This document shows, piece after piece, positions 31,932-39,254 of a stretch of 64,000 bases of DNA. Location of the stretch: positions 558,001-622,000 of the forward strand of contig NZ_JAHZTD010000001.1 of the NCBI RefSeq assembly GCF_019599275.1. Direction: 5' to 3'. Each line of letters opens with the position of its first letter. Position 1 is the first letter of the stretch. A program made the translations under genes and the position numbers. This DNA is from Hymenobacter sp. HSC-4F20 (GTDB lineage: Bacteria > Bacteroidota > Bacteroidia > Cytophagales > Hymenobacteraceae). The notes beneath the pieces are model-generated. The model was given only the letters and a program-made list of their open reading frames with translations, did not search any database and was not told the origin of the DNA.

Positions 31932-34175
31932 TTAAATCAGCTTATCGGGTGTGATAGGCAACTCCCGGATGCGTTTGCCGGTGGCGTTGAATACAGCGTT
32001 GGCAATGGCCGGCGCGACGCCGATAATGGCAATTTCTCCGATGCCTTTGGTACCCAGTGCATTCACATACGGGTCGGGCTGGTTCACAAAAGCTACTTCC
32101 ACAGCCGGCGAATCGGCGTGCACCGGTACGTGGTAGTCGGCGAAGTCCTTGGTGACGTAGCGCCCGAATCGGTCGTCGATGCGGGCGTGCTCCATCAGGG
32201 CCATACCAATGCCGCCCACGGCGCCGCCTTTCATCTGATTGCCAGCGGTTTTCTCGTTTACAATGGTGCCGGCATCGGCGCAGGAAACCAGCTTGCTCAC
32301 CCGCACCTCGCCGGTAAGCTGATGCACGCGCACTTCCGCAAAATGCACCGAGAAGGAGTACATGGAGTACTTCTGGCCTTCGCCGCCGGGCTTGGCTTCT
32401 ACCATCACGGCCGTGCCGCCGGCTTGCTTAAGCAAGTCGGCGTAGGATACGCGGGTGTCTTTGTTGCCGCTCACGGTGAGGTAGCCGTCCTGCATGGTTA
32501 CATCCTCTTTCCGAGCGGAGGTAAAGGCTGGGTTGCTGGCAGCGGCTAGCGTACGCAGTTTGTCTTTCAGGGCCAGGCAGGCTTCCTGGGTAGCCGGACC
32601 TACGCTGTTCACGGTGGAGGAGCCGCCCTGGGTGCCCGCTTTCGGGAAGGACGAGTTGCCCAGCTCAAACCGAATTTTATCAGGCGAAATGCCCAGGGTT
32701 TCGGCCGCAATCTGGGTCATAACCGTGCCGGTGCCGGGGCCGATGTCGGTGGTAGCGCATTGCAGCAGCACAGTGCCATTGGCCAGCAGCTGGGCGCCTA
32801 CCGTTGCTGCACCGCGGTGCGCCCCGAAGGTTCCTACCCCCATGCCGTAGCCAATCAGCCAGTCCCCGTCGCGGAGGGAGCCGGGCTTGAGCTGGCGCTT
32901 GCTCCAGCCGATGCGGTCGGCACCCAGCTGGTAGCACTCCTTCAGAAACTTGGTACTCCAGGGTTTCTTCTTCTCCGGATCCTCGTCAGTGTAGTTGCGT
33001 AGGCGGAATTCCAGCGGGTCGATGTTCAGCAGGTAGGCCATTTCATCCATGGCCGACTCCAGGGCAAATGCGCCGGTGGCCTCGCCGGGGCCGCGCATCC
33101 AGATGGGCGAGCCGATATCCAAAGCCGCCAGCCGGTAGCGCGTCGTCACGTTCGGCGACTGATACATCATGCGCGTCTGGGCCAGGGTCGATTCGGTAAA
33201 CTCCTCGTAGGTAGAAGTCTGGCCAACAGACTCGTGGGTGATGGCCGTGATTTTACCGTCGGGGGTGGCGCTCATGCCCAGCTTCTGCCAAGTGTAGGGC
33301 CGGTAGCCCACCATGGTAAACATCTGCTCCCGGGTCAGCATCAGCTTCACGGGCCGGTTGACCACTTTGGCCGCCAACACGGCCGCCGCTTCGTGGGGCC
33401 AGCTGTGCAGGGCGTTGCCGAAAGCACCGCCCACGTAGGTAGCAATAACTTTTACGTTTTCTTCAGGCAGGCCCCACTGCTTGGCAAAGTCGCGGCGGGT
33501 AGCCATAGTGCCCTGGGTCTTGTCGTAGAGCGTGAGCCGGTCGGGCGCTTCCCAGTGTGCCGTAATGGCTTGCAGCTCCATGGGGTGGTGCACTTCGGTA
33601 GGAATCACGTACTCCGCTTCCAGCTTCACAGCGCCCGTTTTGTAAGCATCTACCTGGCCGCGCTGGTAGTCGTTCATCGGGTTCTTGGGGTTCTTCTTGG
33701 CAGCGGTGGGCAGGAAGGCGTTCGACTTGTTCTCCTCCAGGTTGGTTTGGTGCGCCTCTTTGGCATACTGCGCCTTCACCAGGCCAGCGGCGTAGCGGGC
33801 CCGCTCCCAACTGTCGGCCACCACTATGGCAATGGGCTGGTCGTTGAAGCGGATTTTATCGTCGTTGAACACCTGCAGGGGGTTACCCTGGGTTTGGGGC
33901 TGCGAGGGGTCTTTCCCCTCGGGCTTAGGGCCCGGAGGCTTCGGGGCGTTCAGGTGGCTGATGACCGCCAGCACACCCGGGGCGCGCTCGGCCGCTTTGG
34001 TATCGAGGCCAGTGAGGCGACCTTTCGTGACGGTGCTACCCACCAGCACGGCGTAGGTGATGTTGGGCAGTTGGTACTCGGCCGAGTAGGTAGCCGCGCC
34101 CGTTACTTTCTGGTGGCCGTCCACCCGGTTCATCGGCGCCCCGATTTGCTTTTTCGGCTTGGGTTGTTCGTTCAT
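31932..34175 (-). CDS. Molybdopterin-binding subunit of periplasmic aldehyde oxidoreductase (PaoC-like)
   Basis: A 747-residue xanthine-oxidase-family large subunit. It starts IGAPMNRVDGHQKVTGAATYSAEY, which is the common N-terminus. Motifs include GGAFGNALHSWPHEAAAV (molybdopterin region), WMRGPGEATGAFALES, TQGGSSTVNSVGPA and, near the C-terminus, TKGIGEIAIIGVAP with the catalytic Glu. Size and motif spacing fit PaoC/YagR. The subunit has no signal; in E. coli the enzyme is exported as a complex using the Tat signal of the 2Fe-2S subunit, which is present here. It would oxidise aldehydes, perhaps aromatic ones, to acids. The FAD subunit gene ends 12 bp before this start. Confidence 0.92.
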   Translation of the reverse strand: MNEQPKPKKQIGAPMNRVDGHQKVTGAATYSAEYQLPNITYAVLVGSTVTKGRLTGLDTKAAERAPGVLAVISHLNAPKPPGPKPEGKDPSQPQTQGNPLQVFNDDKIRFNDQPIAIVVADSWERARYAAGLVKAQYAKEAHQTNLEENKSNAFLPTAAKKNPKNPMNDYQRGQVDAYKTGAVKLEAEYVIPTEVHHPMELQAITAHWEAPDRLTLYDKTQGTMATRRDFAKQWGLPEENVKVIATYVGGAFGNALHSWPHEAAAVLAAKVVNRPVKLMLTREQMFTMVGYRPYTWQKLGMSATPDGKITAITHESVGQTSTYEEFTESTLAQTRMMYQSPNVTTRYRLAALDIGSPIWMRGPGEATGAFALESAMDEMAYLLNIDPLEFRLRNYTDEDPEKKKPWSTKFLKECYQLGADRIGWSKRQLKPGSLRDGDWLIGYGMGVGTFGAHRGAATVGAQLLANGTVLLQCATTDIGPGTGTVMTQIAAETLGISPDKIRFELGNSSFPKAGTQGGSSTVNSVGPATQEACLALKDKLRTLAAASNPAFTSARKEDVTMQDGYLTVSGNKDTRVSYADLLKQAGGTAVMVEAKPGGEGQKYSMYSFSVHFAEVRVHQLTGEVRVSKLVSCADAGTIVNEKTAGNQMKGGAVGGIGMALMEHARIDDRFGRYVTKDFADYHVPVHADSPAVEVAFVNQPDPYVNALGTKGIGEIAIIGVAPAIANAVFNATGKRIRELPITPDKLI

Positions 34176-34186
34176 GAGTTCGGGGC

Positions 34187-35173
34187 TTAGGCTACGCTGG
34201 CGGCGGTTTTTAGCGCCTGAATGATGGTATTAGGGCCGAGCTTGAGCTTGTAGGCGTTGTGCTTGAAGGCTTTAGCGCCCTGCATAGCAATAGCTGCGGC
34301 CTGACGGAAGCTTTCTTCGGTGGCGGGCTTGCCTACCAGGGCCTGCTCGGCGGCCGTGAGGCGCCAGGGCTTGTGGGCTACCCCGCCCATAGCAAGGCGA
34401 GCAGCTTTGATATTGTTGTTGCTATCGAGGTCCAGCGCCGCCGCTACCGAAAGCAGGGCAAAGGCGTAGGAAGCCCGCTCGCGCACCTTCTGGTAGTGCA
34501 CATGCTTCGTGAAGGGTCCGTCGGGCACGTCCACGGCCGTAATCAGCTCGCCGGGTTCCAGAGTCGTGTCCTTCTGGGGCATGTCACCGGGTAGGCGGTG
34601 TAGCTCGGCAAAAGGAATGCTGCGGTTGCCTTTCGGGCCGCTGACTTGCACGATGGCATCCAGCGCCACCAGGGCCACGCTCATGTCGGAGGGGTGCACG
34701 GCAATGCACTTATCCGAGAAGCCAAAGATGGCGTGCATGCGGTTGATGCCCTCCAGAGCCCCGCAGCCAGTGCCTGGCTCGCGCTTGTTGCAGGGCATAG
34801 TCGTGTCGTAGAAGTAAGAGCAGCGGGTGCGCTGGAGCATGTTGCCGCCCACGGTGGCCATGTTGCGCAACTGAGCCGAAGCGCCGGCGTTCAGGGCCAG
34901 GGCCAAGAGCGGTTGCCGCGCGCGCACCTGCTTGTCGTCGGCTACCGTCGAGTTCAGGGCCAGCGCCCCGATGCGCAGCTTGCCGGGGTCGGCGTCAATG
35001 CGGGTCAGGGGTAGCCGGTTTATATCGACCAGCTTCTGCGGGGTCATGACCCCGCGCTTCATCAGGTCGACGAGGTTGGTGCCGCCGGCAATGAAGGTGG
35101 CCGTGGCATCTTTCGCTACGGCGTCAATGGCGGCCTGCTGCTTGGTGGGGCGGACGTATTGGAACTGATTCAT
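34187..35173 (-). CDS. FAD-binding subunit of aldehyde oxidoreductase (PaoB-like)
   Basis: A 328-residue member of the CO-dehydrogenase flavoprotein family. FAD-binding motifs are TFIAGGTNLVDLMK and MATVGGNMLQRTRCSYFYD. The insert RCSYFYDTTMPCNKREPGTGCG carries Cys residues in the place where PaoB holds an extra [4Fe-4S] cluster, which is a distinguishing feature of the Pao type. The C-terminal domain has GGVAHKPWRLTAAEQALVG. It passes electrons from the molybdenum/2Fe-2S parts to an acceptor. It lies between the other two subunits on the same strand. An AT-rich inverted repeat (35183-35318) separates it from the 2Fe-2S gene. Confidence 0.92.
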   Translation of the reverse strand: MNQFQYVRPTKQQAAIDAVAKDATATFIAGGTNLVDLMKRGVMTPQKLVDINRLPLTRIDADPGKLRIGALALNSTVADDKQVRARQPLLALALNAGASAQLRNMATVGGNMLQRTRCSYFYDTTMPCNKREPGTGCGALEGINRMHAIFGFSDKCIAVHPSDMSVALVALDAIVQVSGPKGNRSIPFAELHRLPGDMPQKDTTLEPGELITAVDVPDGPFTKHVHYQKVRERASYAFALLSVAAALDLDSNNNIKAARLAMGGVAHKPWRLTAAEQALVGKPATEESFRQAAAIAMQGAKAFKHNAYKLKLGPNTIIQALKTAASVA

Positions 35174-35182
35174 GTGCTTGAT

Positions 35183-35318
35183 AATTAGTAATTAATAATG
35201 AAGAATTACTAATTGACTCCGACAGCTCTGTTGGCTTTACGGTTTCCGGGTATCGGTCCGATAACAAGCCCTGACGCCGTGGCATCAATTAGTAATTACT
35301 AATTCTTCATTACTAATT
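35183..35318. repeat. AT-rich inverted repeat flanking a GC-rich centre
   Basis: Arms at 35183-35215 and 35286-35318 are imperfect 33-bp reverse complements made of AATTAGTAATTA and GAAGAATTACTAATT blocks. About 70 bp of ordinary GC content lies between them. The right arm supplies the TAA stop of the 2Fe-2S subunit gene and the left arm ends 10 bp before the FAD subunit start. It resembles an inserted miniature element in an operon. Confidence 0.7.
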
Positions 35319-35952
35319 AAACTTTCTGTCCGCCGCCTTTGACCTCCTGAATGGCGGCCACAATGTTGGAGTAAGCGCCGCAACGGCAGATGTTGCCGCT
35401 CATGTACTCCCGGATTTCGCCCTCCGAATCAGCTTTGCCTTCCCGGATGCAGGCTACCGCCGACATAATCTGGCCGGGGGTGCAGTAACCGCACTGAAAA
35501 CCGTCGTGCTTCACGAAGGCTTCCTGCATAGGATGCAGCTTGTCGCCGTCGGCCAGGCCTTCGATGGTCGTGATTTTTTTGCCCTCGTGCATCACGGCAA
35601 AGCTCAGGCAGCTGTTCACCCGCTGCCCATCTACGTGCACGGTGCAGGCCCCGCACTGACCGTAGTCGCAGCCTTTTTTGGTGCCCGTGAGGTGGAGGTC
35701 TTCGCGCAGGAAGTCCAGCAGCGTAGTGCGGGGTTCTACGGATACCTTGTGCTTGACGCCGTTTACTTCCAGCTTGAGCGGAATTTTTTCGAAAACGGCG
35801 GCCACTTTCTCGTCCAGTTCCGCGGAAGCGGCCTGTACCAGTGGCCCGGGCACCAGGGCCATGGCCGTGAGCACCGACGATTGTTTCAGGAAGCTCCGGC
35901 GGGCCTCGTCGTGGCCGTTGTCGGGTGTATCGTGTTCAGAAGTCATAGCCAT
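35317..35952 (-). CDS. [2Fe-2S] subunit of aldehyde oxidoreductase (PaoA-like), Tat-exported
   Basis: About 210 residues. The start is either 35952 or 35946, since both ATGs lie just before the Tat signal ([19 protein letters not shown]). The first [2Fe-2S] centre is in [21 protein letters not shown] and the second is [10 protein letters not shown] ... CRCG. Sequence, Tat signal and order of genes match PaoA/YagT. The exported three-subunit enzyme sits in the periplasm. No PaoD/XdhC-type cofactor-insertion chaperone is seen nearby, so it must be encoded elsewhere. The stop codon lies in the right arm of the AT-rich repeat. Confidence 0.92.
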   Translation of the reverse strand: MAMTSEHDTPDNGHDEARRSFLKQSSVLTAMALVPGPLVQAASAELDEKVAAVFEKIPLKLEVNGVKHKVSVEPRTTLLDFLREDLHLTGTKKGCDYGQCGACTVHVDGQRVNSCLSFAVMHEGKKITTIEGLADGDKLHPMQEAFVKHDGFQCGYCTPGQIMSAVACIREGKADSEGEIREYMSGNICRCGAYSNIVAAIQEVKGGGQKV

Positions 35953-36311
35953 AAAAGTGAAGAGGCGGAAAGAATCCCCAAGGAAGCAAAGACGTAGCAA
36001 CGCTGCCGCAGTTGCGACTGATGTGGGTCAGTAACAGCCCCAGTTAGGTTAAGTTAGGAATAAGCGTAGAAATTTTATCCTGTAAATCCATAAAATAAGC
36101 CCATGTGGTGCCTGGGGCGGATAGGAACTGCCGAGCTGCTGTAGGCCTCGGCGTGGCGGCATACGTCCCGCCAAATCACTCACTTAGTACTAAAAAAACC
36201 CTTTGTATTTACTTCATTAGTATAAGTATAGTGCAATTAAAACCTGAAGTTTAGCTGTTACTTTTGTAGCCGGTTTTCTTGTGCTTATTGTCTACTTCTA
36301 CCCGCAACGTT
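35953..36311. other. Divergent regulatory gap
   Basis: This 359-bp stretch separates the minus-strand oxidoreductase operon from the only plus-strand gene. It holds the plus-strand -7 box at 36259-36266. For the minus strand I see only CAAAGACGTA near 35994, which is a poor match, so the oxidoreductase promoter is not located. Confidence 0.5.
36259..36266 (+). promoter_or_regulatory. -7 promoter box for the propeller-repeat surface protein
   Basis: TACTTTTG is an exact TAnnTTTG match, 46 bp before the chosen ATG at 36312, in an AT-rich stretch. No clear TTG lies at the usual distance. This box supports the plus-strand gene as real and independently transcribed. Confidence 0.5.
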
Positions 36312-38405
36312 ATGTTTGACCTGCCTTCGGGGCTTGGCAGCCGCTGGCTGCTGACTGTGCTTCTGGCGCTGGGCACCCTTTGCAGCGCGGCCGGTCAAGT
36401 CCCGGTCGTGCAATGGAATCAGGTGATAGGCGGCGACGAGTATGACGGGCTTACCAGTTTGCAGCGAACAACGGATGGAGGCTACCTCCTGGGGGGCACT
36501 TCCCGCTCCGGGATTTCGGGAAGCAAAAGCGACGCCTGCCGCGGGCGGGAAGACTTCTGGGTGGTGAAAATTAACGCCGCTGGAGTAAAGCAATGGGACC
36601 GAACGTTTGGCGGCGACAACTGGGACTGGCTGGTGAGCCTGCAGCAAACGGCCGACGGGGGCTACATTCTCGGGGGCTATTCCGAGTCGCGCGTTTCCGG
36701 CGACCGGACCGCCCCCGGCCACATTGGCATTATTGGGCTACCTTCCAGTGACTTCTGGGTGGTGAAGCTTGATGCTCAGGGCAATAAGCAGTGGGACCGG
36801 GCCTTTGGCGGTACGGATACCGAGTTTTTTGCCAGCCTGCAACAGACGACCGATGGGGGCTACATTCTCGGGGGCAAATCCTATTCTGGTTTGTCCGGCG
36901 ACCGGACCCAGCCGAGCCGGGGAGGCCCCGATTACTGGGTAATTAAGCTCGATGCGCAGGGGCAGAAACAATGGGACCGGGCCTACGGAGGCAGCGCAGA
37001 TGAAACGTTGCTCAGTCTGCAACAAACCACTGACGGCGGGTACGTGCTGGGCGGCTCCTCCGGCTCTGGAGTTTCTGGCGACCGAACCCAGCCCAGCAAA
37101 GGAGGCAACGACTTTTGGGTGGTGAAGCTCGATAATCAAGGCAATAAGCAGTGGGACCGGGCCTATGGGGGGAGCGACAACGACATTCTGCGCAGCTTGC
37201 AGCAGACCCGGGATGGGGGCTACGTGCTGGCGGGCTATTCCGACTCGAACATCTCCGGGGATAAAACGCAAAATCACTACGGCACTAACAGCGGCTATAA
37301 CTATGACTTCTGGATTGTAAAAACCGACCCGACCGGCACCTTGCAGTGGGAAAAAACCTACGGGGCCCTGGCCGTGGAAGATGCGAATGTGGTACGGCAG
37401 ACCACCGATGGAGGCTACGTGGTGGGTGGGGTATCTACCTCCGGGGCCAGCGGAGATAAAACCCAGCCGCACAAGGGCAACGACAACGGCTACGAGTTCG
37501 ATTACTGGCTGCTGAAGCTGACGGCCACCGGCGCGAAGCAGTGGGACCTGACGTTTGGGGGCGTGGGCGACGACCACCTGAAAAGCTTGGAGCAGACGCC
37601 CGACGGCGGCTATCTGCTGGGCGGTGCATCTGGCTCCGGCGTCTCCGCCGACAAAACCCAGCCCAACCAAGGTGACGCCGATTTCTGGATTATTAAGCTG
37701 GGGCCTGCCTCGCTGCCTACGGCTCCACCAGTAACCATCAGGGGCGACTCAGTGCTGTGTCCTGGTCGGGCGCTTACGCTAACGGCACAGGCCAGCCCGG
37801 CACCGGCGTCCTACCGCTGGAGTACCGGAGCTACCACCCCCAGCATTACCGTCAGCCAGGTAGGTACGTATTCGGTTGTAACAACGTACAGCGGGGGCCT
37901 GAGCAGCACGGCGCAGCATCCGGTTAGGAGTATGCCCAGCGTGGCGCTGCCTACCTTCAGCCTGGGACCCGATACTACCGTGTGCGCCGGTGGCAGCGTG
38001 CTGCTACGGATGCCGCCACCGGCTCCGGGTCTTTCCTACCGCTGGTCGGATGGCGCTGCTGCCGCAACGCTGCTGGTGCAGCAACCCGGGGCGTATTCCC
38101 TGGAAATACGCTCAGCCTGTGAAAGCCGCACCCTCACCCGAATGGTGCGTTTCGAGCCTTGCCTTGTTATTCCCAATATCATTACGCCCAATGGAGACCT
38201 AGCCAATGAGCACTTCTTCATTCGAGGACTAGGTTCGGAGCAGTGGCAACTGGAGCTTTATACCCGGTGGGGTAAGAGAGTGTATCAGACTACGCACTAC
38301 AAAAACAACTGGGGCCCTGGGGCGGCAGCGGGCCTGTACTATTACGTGTTGCAGCAGGCGGGCACTACAACCCGCTACACAGGCTGGCTGCAGGTAGCGC
38401 GCTAA
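36312..38405 (+). CDS. Surface protein with seven propeller-like repeats and type B type IX secretion C-terminus
   Basis: A 697-residue protein. The ATG at 36312 gives a signal peptide (MFDLPSGLGSRWLLTVLLAL ... SAAGQ); an upstream TTG is less likely. Residues about 30-460 hold seven repeats of about 60 residues with the pattern QWDRxFGG, SLQQTTDGGYxLGG, SGxSGDxTQP and DFWVVKLDxxG. Seven such units suggest a seven-bladed beta-propeller. Two Ig/PKD-like modules follow (YRWSTGATTPSITVSQVGTY; YRWSDGAAAATLLVQQPGAY). The C-terminus (PNIITPNGDLANEHFFI, LYTRWGKRVYQT) is the gliding-motility-associated C-terminal domain, which is a sorting signal for the type IX system. It is a secreted or surface protein of unknown ligand. 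It runs convergent to tag, with a 9-bp gap. Confidence 0.88.
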   Translation: MFDLPSGLGSRWLLTVLLALGTLCSAAGQVPVVQWNQVIGGDEYDGLTSLQRTTDGGYLLGGTSRSGISGSKSDACRGREDFWVVKINAAGVKQWDRTFGGDNWDWLVSLQQTADGGYILGGYSESRVSGDRTAPGHIGIIGLPSSDFWVVKLDAQGNKQWDRAFGGTDTEFFASLQQTTDGGYILGGKSYSGLSGDRTQPSRGGPDYWVIKLDAQGQKQWDRAYGGSADETLLSLQQTTDGGYVLGGSSGSGVSGDRTQPSKGGNDFWVVKLDNQGNKQWDRAYGGSDNDILRSLQQTRDGGYVLAGYSDSNISGDKTQNHYGTNSGYNYDFWIVKTDPTGTLQWEKTYGALAVEDANVVRQTTDGGYVVGGVSTSGASGDKTQPHKGNDNGYEFDYWLLKLTATGAKQWDLTFGGVGDDHLKSLEQTPDGGYLLGGASGSGVSADKTQPNQGDADFWIIKLGPASLPTAPPVTIRGDSVLCPGRALTLTAQASPAPASYRWSTGATTPSITVSQVGTYSVVTTYSGGLSSTAQHPVRSMPSVALPTFSLGPDTTVCAGGSVLLRMPPPAPGLSYRWSDGAAAATLLVQQPGAYSLEIRSACESRTLTRMVRFEPCLVIPNIITPNGDLANEHFFIRGLGSEQWQLELYTRWGKRVYQTTHYKNNWGPGAAAGLYYYVLQQAGTTTRYTGWLQVAR

Positions 38406-38414
38406 GCACTGCCG

Positions 38415-39008
38415 CTACCCCTGCGCCAGCTGCCGGCACTCGGCATGGCGGGGGCAGGTTGTCAGGTGGTCGTTAACCAAACCAGCCGTTTGCATAATGT
38501 TGTAACACGCTACCGGGCCCGTCATGACGAACCCGCGCCGCTTTAGTTCCTGGCTTAGGGCCAGGCTGGCTGGGGTGGAGGCTGGCGGTGGGGCATCGGG
38601 GCTGCGTTGGGTGTCGAGCGGCCGGCCCCCGACAAAGGCGTAGAAGAAGGGTAGGAGCTGGCCTGGGCCACCTACCTCTTGGCGGAGCTGCAACCAGGCG
38701 CGGGCGTTCTGGATGGTAGCTTCCAGCTTGCGGCGGTTGCGGATAATGCGCGGGTTGAGCATCAATTCCTCCACCTCGGCTTCGCCAAACTGAGCCAGCC
38801 GGTCCGGGTCAAAACCAGCCAGCAGCTCCCGAAACGCCTCGCGCCGCCGCAGCACCACCGGAAAGTCGAAGCCTAGCTGGAAGGTGTGCAGCACCAGGTA
38901 CTCAAACAGAATATCCGGGTCCGCAACCGGCTCGCCCCACTCGTGGTCGTGGAAACTTCGCAGTAGCTCACTTTGCTGCATCCAGTGGCAGGGCGCGGGA
39001 GGGTTCAT
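38415..39008 (-). CDS. tag: DNA-3-methyladenine glycosylase I
   Basis: A 197-residue Tag-family base-excision enzyme that removes 3-methyladenine from DNA. The start at 39008 (MNPPAPCHW) matches the usual N-terminal CxW. Zinc-snap ligands are C7, H20 in FHDHEWGEPV, and the C-terminal His/Cys in VNDHLTTCPRH. Core motifs are LVLHTFQLGFDFPVVLRRREAFREL, IIRNRRKLEATIQNARAW and GFVMTGPVACYNIMQTAG. The protein is of usual length. It runs convergent to the surface-protein gene and is not linked in function to the sugar loci. Confidence 0.92.
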   Translation of the reverse strand: MNPPAPCHWMQQSELLRSFHDHEWGEPVADPDILFEYLVLHTFQLGFDFPVVLRRREAFRELLAGFDPDRLAQFGEAEVEELMLNPRIIRNRRKLEATIQNARAWLQLRQEVGGPGQLLPFFYAFVGGRPLDTQRSPDAPPPASTPASLALSQELKRRGFVMTGPVACYNIMQTAGLVNDHLTTCPRHAECRQLAQG

Positions 39009-39097
39009 GATGAAACAGGGGGTAGGGAACGGACAGGGTAACGCAGAACTGGTTGCGACGGATGCCAAGTGGTTGGCCTTATGCGGCAGTTTCCAGC

Positions 39098-39142
39098 AAA
39101 AAAGCGGGGGGAAGAACACGTTGTTCCTACCTCCGCTTTTTC
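39098..39142 (-). terminator. Terminator for the GH127 side
   Basis: AAAAAGCGG(GGGG) pairs imperfectly with CCTCCGCTTTTT around a loop containing GAACACGTTGTTC. A-run on the left gives U-run for minus-strand RNA. It lies between the palindromic repeat 39167-39248 and the tag start, so it would end the GH127-GH27-GH43 transcript. Confidence 0.7.
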
Positions 39143-39166
39143 TTGAAATCCCGCGGTATTCCGGTT

Positions 39167-39248
39167 GTTGTGATGCCGAGCGAAGCGAGGAATCTGGGTT
39201 ACTTACCAGAGGCTAGCTCGGCTTCCTCGCTTCGCTCGGCATGACAAC
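39167..39248. repeat. TGTCATnCCGAGC palindromic intergenic repeat (copy c)
   Basis: Left arm GTTGTGATGCCGAGCGAAGC and right arm GCTTCGCTCGGCATGACAAC are reverse complements with one mismatch; GAGGAATCTGGGTT follows the left arm, as in copies 22010 and 62277. It starts within 7 bp of the GH127 stop and may protect that message end or act as a terminator. Confidence 0.8.
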
Positions 39249-39254
39249 GAATGA

